Origin: Salinispora mooreana
GTDB lineage: Bacteria; Actinomycetota; Actinomycetes; Mycobacteriales; Micromonosporaceae
Length of the DNA: 64,000 nucleotides
Assembly (NCBI RefSeq): GCF_000379065.1
Contig: NZ_KB900614.1
Location: 3,059,988 to 3,123,987 of the forward strand
Direction: 5' to 3'
Shown here: positions 60,161 to 64,000 of the stretch, piece after piece
Layout: each line of letters begins with the position of its first letter
Position numbering within the stretch: the stretch's first letter is position 1
Translations under genes and position numbers: made by a program
Notes under the pieces: model-generated
Told to the model about the DNA's origin: nothing
Databases searched by the model: none
What the model saw: only the letters and a program-made list of their open reading frames with translations

Positions 60161-61009
60161 ATGCGACCTGCCGAGCCGCTTCCAGCCGGCGTACCTGCCT
60201 GGGACATCGCGGTCCCATCACGGCCGAGCCGGCTGGCGGGGGTGACCATGGCAGGTTTCAGCGACCGCGCGAACGGCCTCATCGAGGTCGACGCGATCCC
60301 GCCCCCTGCTGTCGTGGTGGTCATCAGCCTCGGCGACCAACCAATCGTTGTCAACGACGGTACTGGTCAGCAACGGCGGGAACGAATCGTCACCGGACTC
60401 GCACCCCACGGCGTTCGGGGGCAGGGGCTAGCCGGAAGCTTCGAGTGCCTACAGATGCGATTGTCGCCGGTGGTCGCGCACACGGTCCTGGGCACCGCAT
60501 CGGAGTTGGGCAGAGCGGTAGTCGCCCTCGATGATCTCTGGGGGCACGATGCCGCGCGGATCCAAGAACAACTGCGCGCTGCCACGTCGTGGGATGAACG
60601 GTTCGCGATCGCGGAGGTGGTGTTGGCTCGACGTCTCGACAGCGGCCGTGTGGTTGACCCGGAAGTCGTCTACTGCTGGAGACAGATGGTGGCCAGTCGG
60701 GGACGCGTACGGGTCGAGTGGCTGGCGACTGAGGTCGGATGGAGCCGCCAGCGTCTGTGGTCCCGGTTCCGATCGCAGATCGGCCTCACCCCCAAGCGCG
60801 CCGCCCAGCTGGTCCGCTTCGACCATGCAGCCCACCGCCTCGCCGCAGGTCACAGCACCGCTGTGGTGGCGGCAGACAGCGGTTACGCCGACCAGTCCCA
60901 CCTCCACCGGGACATCATGGCCTTCGCCGGGGTGACGCCTGCCGCCGTTGCGATCGCGCCGTTCCTCGCTGTCGACGATGTCGCGTGGGCCGACCGGCCG
61001 AGGCGGTGA
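60161..61009 (+). CDS. AraC family transcriptional regulator
   Basis: A 282-residue regulator with an N-terminal sensing domain of about 165 residues and a C-terminal double helix-turn-helix: VRVEWLATEVGWSRQRLWSRFR, GLTPKRAAQLVRFDHAAHRLAAG and VVAADSGYADQSHLHRDIMAFAG, then the usual TPAA. It stands 71 bases after the esterase gene but has its own leaderless promoter. Target genes unknown; the esterase is the nearest candidate. Confidence 0.85.
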   Translation: MRPAEPLPAGVPAWDIAVPSRPSRLAGVTMAGFSDRANGLIEVDAIPPPAVVVVISLGDQPIVVNDGTGQQRRERIVTGLAPHGVRGQGLAGSFECLQMRLSPVVAHTVLGTASELGRAVVALDDLWGHDAARIQEQLRAATSWDERFAIAEVVLARRLDSGRVVDPEVVYCWRQMVASRGRVRVEWLATEVGWSRQRLWSRFRSQIGLTPKRAAQLVRFDHAAHRLAAGHSTAVVAADSGYADQSHLHRDIMAFAGVTPAAVAIAPFLAVDDVAWADRPRR

Positions 61010-61043
61010 GGTTCGTCGTGGCATTCTGCGTCGGCAGGCCCGG

Positions 61044-61412
61044 TCACCCGCTTCGCCGAACCAGCGTGCCGGTCGGGTGTCGACCACCAGCAGGAGCCAC
61101 CGCCGAGCCGGTCGGGTGTCGACCACCGATCGGAGCCGCCGAGCCGGTGTAGGTGGTGCCGGGCCGGGCCATCGGTGGCGCGATGCGCTTGCGAACCGGA
61201 TCCACCGGTGGCGGACCGGCGAGCGCGGACGCGATCGCCGCCTGGGCGTCGCGCCGACGCCGGTTCCAGGCGCCGCGGTCACCGTCGAAGTAGCCCTGCC
61301 GATAGCCGAACCGGTAACCGATCCGGTAGCTGAGCTGACCATGCAGACGACCTGCGGCGTAGCTGGTGGCGGTCAGGACGCAGACGAGGAGCAGGGCGAG
61401 GAGTGGGCTCAT
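61044..61412 (-). CDS. Small exported or anchored protein of unknown function
   Basis: A 122-residue protein from ATG 61412, with an N-terminal hydrophobic segment (MSPLLALLLVCVLTATSYAAG), a Tyr/Arg/Gly stretch (YRIGYRFGYRQGYFDGDRG) and a C-terminal tail containing GGRHPTG twice, encoded by a 21-bp direct repeat. No family recognised. It may be translationally linked to the gene upstream (61444-61788). A longer TTG start at 61463 would overlap that gene. Confidence 0.5.
   Translation of the reverse strand: MSPLLALLLVCVLTATSYAAGRLHGQLSYRIGYRFGYRQGYFDGDRGAWNRRRRDAQAAIASALAGPPPVDPVRKRIAPPMARPGTTYTGSAAPIGGRHPTGSAVAPAGGRHPTGTLVRRSG
61068..61127. repeat. 21-bp direct repeat with 39-base period
   Basis: GCCGGTCGGGTGTCGACCAC plus one base occurs at 61068-61088 and 61107-61127. 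It lies inside the 3' part of the small gene and keeps its frame (13-codon period). Confidence 0.8.
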
Positions 61413-61443
61413 CCGGCCACTCCGGATGGTGGGCAGTGTGGAC

Positions 61444-61788
61444 TCATTGTTCCTCCGGCTCAACCGGGGTGGGATTCACGACGAGTAGCTGGTCGAGGTC
61501 AGCTGTGCTGACCTGTTCGACCAGCTCGACGCTGATCCGGCACCCGTCCAGGACAACCTCGGCCACCGACGAGCGGCGGATCTCACCGCCCGCGTCGTAG
61601 ACGCGGACGCTGAGCTCCGGACAACCGAGGTGGGTACGCCAGGCGTGCCACTCCGCCCGGTCCCCGACGCTGAGCGAGAGGTAACGGGAACCCCGGGCGA
61701 GGTAGAGGCGCCAGGGCGCACTCAAACCGGTGGCTACCCCGGCGGCGATCAGGCCGAAGGCCTGAGCTCGGGTGGCGAGTTCGGTCAC
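61444..61788 (-). CDS. Small protein of unknown function
   Basis: A 114-residue soluble protein: a short hydrophobic stretch near the start (FGLIAAGVATGLSAPW), then a mixed alpha/beta-looking segment with RYLSLSVGDRAEWHAWRTHLGCPELSVRVYDAGGEI. I do not recognise it. GTG 61788 has GAGGGGG upstream. It is divergent from the XRE regulator, with a 265-base spacer holding repeated GTGACA motifs. Confidence 0.55.
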   Translation of the reverse strand: MTELATRAQAFGLIAAGVATGLSAPWRLYLARGSRYLSLSVGDRAEWHAWRTHLGCPELSVRVYDAGGEIRRSSVAEVVLDGCRISVELVEQVSTADLDQLLVVNPTPVEPEEQ

Positions 61789-61875
61789 CAGGTCCCCCTC
61801 GTGCCGGAGATATCACGCATGGGAGCAAGCAGTCGTCGTCTCCTGCACGGACACACGGTAGAGTGTCCCGCAAAC

Positions 61876-62003
61876 GTGACAGTATCAGCTTTTCGTCTGA
61901 TTCCCCCAACCGCACGCCCACCCATTCACCCCAGGTAGAGCCCGGGTATGTGACATCCTCCCGGACAGGGAAAAGCTGAGAGTGTCGTCACATTAGCGTG
62001 ACA
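61876..62003. promoter_or_regulatory. Repeated GTGACA motifs and inverted repeat in the XRE spacer
   Basis: GTGACA occurs at 61876-61881, 61950-61955 and 61998-62003; the last is half of the dyad GTCAC-N6-GTGAC at 61987-62002. A separate 10-bp inverted repeat TCAGCTTTTC (61885-61894) / GAAAAGCTGA (61970-61979) encloses the middle copy. The arrangement between divergent genes suggests regulator binding with looping. Confidence 0.45.
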
Positions 62004-62041
62004 ACTGCGCGCCAGGAGACCACTCGAAGGCTCCATGGCCG

Positions 62042-62053
62042 TACGGTCACCAG
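62042..62053 (+). promoter_or_regulatory. Leaderless promoter of the XRE regulator
   Basis: TACGGT (62042-62047), CACCAG, then the GTG at 62054: spacing 6. Confidence 0.6.
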
Positions 62054-62497
62054 GTGACCGAGACGGCCAACGCACGGAAGATCGCCTTCGCCACCTTTGT
62101 CCGTCGCGCGCTAGACGAGGCCCGGGCCACCCGAGCCTGGAGCGGCACTGAGGTCTCCCGACGCACCGGCGTCTCCCGGCAGACCATCAACCGATGGGTC
62201 CGGGGCGACTGGGCCAGCGACCCCGAGGCAGAACGCGTCGTGGCGTTCTGTGAAGGACTCGGGCTGGCCCCGGCAACCGCCTTCACCGCCCTGGGCTGGG
62301 ACCGGCGGAACACCCCCCACCAAACCGGGACGATCCTGCCTCCGATGGACCCCGATGTCGAGGCGCTGCTGCGCCGACTGGTTGATCCCGAAGTGTCGGA
62401 CGCGGAAAAGTTCCACATTCGAGAAACAATTCGTTACCTCGCGTATCGCCCAACTCTCCCAGTAGCAGCACCAAACCGGGGCAAACAGGTTGGATGA
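62054..62497 (+). CDS. XRE family helix-turn-helix regulator
   Basis: A 147-residue DNA-binding protein with an N-terminal helix-turn-helix (WSGTEVSRRTGVSRQTINRWVRGD, about 34-57) and FCEGLGLAPATAFTALGW after it. The C-terminal part (about 95-147) contains DPDVEALLRRLVDPEVSDAEKFHIRETIRYLAYRP, a pattern I associate with small actinobacterial regulators, with no known ligand. The divergent small genes and the repeated GTGACA sites suggest local autoregulation. Confidence 0.82.
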   Translation: MTETANARKIAFATFVRRALDEARATRAWSGTEVSRRTGVSRQTINRWVRGDWASDPEAERVVAFCEGLGLAPATAFTALGWDRRNTPHQTGTILPPMDPDVEALLRRLVDPEVSDAEKFHIRETIRYLAYRPTLPVAAPNRGKQVG

Positions 62498-62656
62498 TCC
62501 TCAGATAGCGAAAGAACAGCAGGTCAGACTCATTCGTTTCGCTCCCGGGCCCGAATCGGCACGCTAGCGTCCGTACTCGTACTGCTTGGGCTCGTCGTCG
62601 GCGGGGGGACGGGAAGGCCGAACCCAGCCCTGCGGGACAGAAGGAGGGGTCTGTCC

Positions 62657-63010
62657 ATGACCCTGAAGTGGTTGGCAGTCGTGGTCGGCACCGTGTCCCT
62701 GACACTGTGCGTGACTGGGAACGCGGTGACCCTGGCGGTCAACGGCGGGCAGCTTCCCCTGCTCGTCAACCTCGCCGCGCTCACCGCCACCGGCACCGCC
62801 GTCGTCTTGGCCGTGCTCGCCGAACTGAACGACCGACTCAATGACCGCATCAGCGCGCTCACCGAGTTCCTGGTGGCCAGGCTGAACGAGATCGAATCCC
62901 ACACCGGTGACCGAAACTCCGGCTTCGTCGAGGGCTACCTGCTCAGTCACCGCCGGGAAGCCACCGTCGTCCCCATCGGGCGTCGGGGACGGGAAGCCGC
63001 CGAACGCTGA
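62657..63010 (+). CDS. Small two-segment membrane protein
   Basis: A 117-residue protein with two hydrophobic segments (WLAVVVGTVSLTLCVTGNAVTLAV and LLVNLAALTATGTAVVLAVLAEL) followed by a helical, probably coiled-coil, region LNDRLNDRISALTEFLVARLNEIE. No family recognised. AGGAGGGG lies about 11 bases before ATG 62657. The gap between it and the XRE gene (159 bases) shows no further feature. Confidence 0.6.
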   Translation: MTLKWLAVVVGTVSLTLCVTGNAVTLAVNGGQLPLLVNLAALTATGTAVVLAVLAELNDRLNDRISALTEFLVARLNEIESHTGDRNSGFVEGYLLSHRREATVVPIGRRGREAAER

Positions 63011-63096
63011 ACACCGCCGCAAAGCCCGTCGTCCACCCGCCGCCCGGCCCGGTGGCCGGGTACCTCACGGCCACGATTGAGCCGCTCCGAGCGGGG

Positions 63097-63109
63097 TACG
63101 CTGTCGCGC
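63097..63109 (+). promoter_or_regulatory. Leaderless promoter of otsB
   Basis: TACGCT (63097-63102) lies 7 bases before the GTG at 63110; no Shine-Dalgarno. Confidence 0.5.
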
Positions 63110-63934
63110 GTGCCGCCGTTGAATCTGGGCAAGCAGCCGCCGAAAACCCCGTTCACCGCCGACCTCGCCTGGCAGACAACCGCTGCCCGGGCCGCCGGGA
63201 CCGTCCTCTTCTTCGACTTCGATGGCACCCTCGCACCAGTGCGGGACGACCCGACGGCGGTGCACCCCGCACCGAGGGTGCTCACCGCCATCGAGGCACT
63301 CGCTCCCGTCGTCCGTCGGATCGCGATCGTCTCCGCACGCCCGGTCGACTTCCTCCGCGAGCGACTCGGCGATCTCGCCGGTGTTGACCTCTACGGCCTC
63401 TACGGGCTGGAGCACAGCCACTCCGGCGGCGAAACCGTCACCGAACCGGCGGCGCTGCCCTGGGTGCCGACCATGGCGGAGCTCGCCGACAAGGCCCGTA
63501 CCGAGCTGCCCGCGGGCACCCTGGTGGAGTACAAACGGCTCTCCGCGGCGCTGCACTGGCGGACCGCCCCACAGCTCGGCCCGGCGGTAACCCGGTGGGG
63601 TCGCGCCCAGGCCGAACAGCTCGGCCTTCGGGTCCAGGCCGGACGGATGGTCCTGGAACTGAAGCCTCCGGTCGACCGGGACAAGGGCATGGTCATCGAC
63701 GAGGTGGTGCGGGACGCGGAGGCCGCCTGGTACTTCGGCGACGACGTGTCGGACATCAAAGCCTTCGCGGCGCTGCGCGCCCGTGCCGCCGTCGACCCGC
63801 ACTTCTTCGGCGTCTGCGTCGCCGTCGCCAACCCGGAAACCGGCGAGGAGGTTGCCGCCGCCGCGGACCTGACCATCGACTCGCCCGCAGACCTCGGCGA
63901 CTTTCTCACCGCCGCCGCGCGTCGGCTGGCCTGA
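63110..63934 (+). CDS. otsB: Trehalose-6-phosphate phosphatase
   Basis: Dephosphorylates trehalose 6-phosphate, the last step of the OtsA-OtsB route to trehalose, a stress protectant and osmolyte. The 274-residue protein is a HAD phosphatase: motif I FFDFDGTLAPV with Asp36 and Asp38, motif II IAIVSARPVDF, then KLxx-type motif LELKPPVDRDKGMVI and motif IV WYFGDDVSDIKAF. GTG 63110 is chosen for the -10 box 7 bases upstream and because homology starts just after it; the frame opens at 63077. No otsA is in the window; the 66 bases after the gene (63935-64000) show nothing. Confidence 0.9.
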   Translation: MPPLNLGKQPPKTPFTADLAWQTTAARAAGTVLFFDFDGTLAPVRDDPTAVHPAPRVLTAIEALAPVVRRIAIVSARPVDFLRERLGDLAGVDLYGLYGLEHSHSGGETVTEPAALPWVPTMAELADKARTELPAGTLVEYKRLSAALHWRTAPQLGPAVTRWGRAQAEQLGLRVQAGRMVLELKPPVDRDKGMVIDEVVRDAEAAWYFGDDVSDIKAFAALRARAAVDPHFFGVCVAVANPETGEEVAAAADLTIDSPADLGDFLTAAARRLA

Positions 63935-64000
63935 CTCCCATGCTCCGGCGCCCCGGCCGCCGGAACGCACCCCGCCCCCGGGGCTGATCCGCCGCCGACC

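Overview
The window is high-GC (about 70%) DNA packed with short-spaced genes on both strands. Many start at GTG, and many appear to be leaderless, with a TANNNT -10 box 6-8 bases before the start codon. Gene content and order point to an actinomycete, most likely Micromonosporaceae (Micromonospora or Salinispora type). The evidence is a bldA-like tRNA-Leu(UAA), class II GlpX fructose bisphosphatase, a UDG family 5 glycosylase, and blocks whose order I recognise from Mycobacterium tuberculosis (metB / cbs / SGNH / fadA3-like thiolase; mfd-mazG / eno-divIC-DUF501-ppx; ispH / xseA-xseB / glpX). The genus is inference.

Layout. 1-5.0 kb: threonine ammonia-lyase (cut by the window edge), amidase, cystathionine gamma-synthase, a HIT protein and MsrA. 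5.1-10.0 kb: a three-gene operon for the osmoprotectant dipeptide N-acetylglutaminylglutamine amide (amidotransferase, acetyltransferase/ATP-grasp synthetase, M42 peptidase). 10.05-10.31 kb: a gene-free stretch with its own promoter, an unusually long Shine-Dalgarno sequence, a 12-codon ORF and strong RNA structure. 10.4-17.5 kb: RNase Z, a GNAT enzyme, cystathionine beta-synthase, DUF1232, two tandem SGNH hydrolases, a thiolase and a small unknown gene. 17.6-20.2 kb: a Bax-inhibitor-like membrane protein, tRNA-Leu(UAA) and type II NADH dehydrogenase. 20.2-26.2 kb: a MoxR/DUF58/DUF4129 operon preceded by UDG and dienelactone hydrolase genes. 26.3-31.1 kb: a LppU-like protein, a PadR/HAAS pair, exopolyphosphatase, N-acetyltransferase, DUF501 and FtsB/DivIC. 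31.1-40.4 kb: enolase, MazG, a SurA-like lipoprotein and Mfd, interrupted by a lipoprotein gene and a parallel beta-helix secreted protein on the opposite strand. 40.6-48.7 kb: PEP carboxylase, RmuC, a large secreted subtilase and a lipoprotein. 48.7-54.3 kb: IspH and XseA (divergent, both leaderless), XseB, DUF4245, GlpX and a DMT transporter. 54.3-64 kb: an epimerase with a divergent TetR and paired operator-like sites, a ferredoxin-NADP reductase, rhomboid protease, secreted transglycosylase with a long structured leader, esterase, AraC regulator, two small unknown genes facing an XRE regulator, a small membrane protein and trehalose-phosphatase.

How it fits together. Much of the window is core metabolism: sulfur amino acids, glycolysis/gluconeogenesis at enolase, PEP carboxylase and FBPase, isoprenoids at IspH, and DNA repair at Mfd, XseAB, UDG and RmuC. 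The accessory parts are the osmolyte operon, the beta-helix/lipoprotein insertion, the subtilase and the 54-63 kb region. The window carries the tRNA that reads UUA. By eye I found in-frame TTA codons in six genes (DUF58, DUF4129, beta-helix protein, RmuC, subtilase, ferredoxin-NADP reductase), so their translation may depend on that tRNA. Start choices, repeats and hairpins were read by eye; no database search was possible.
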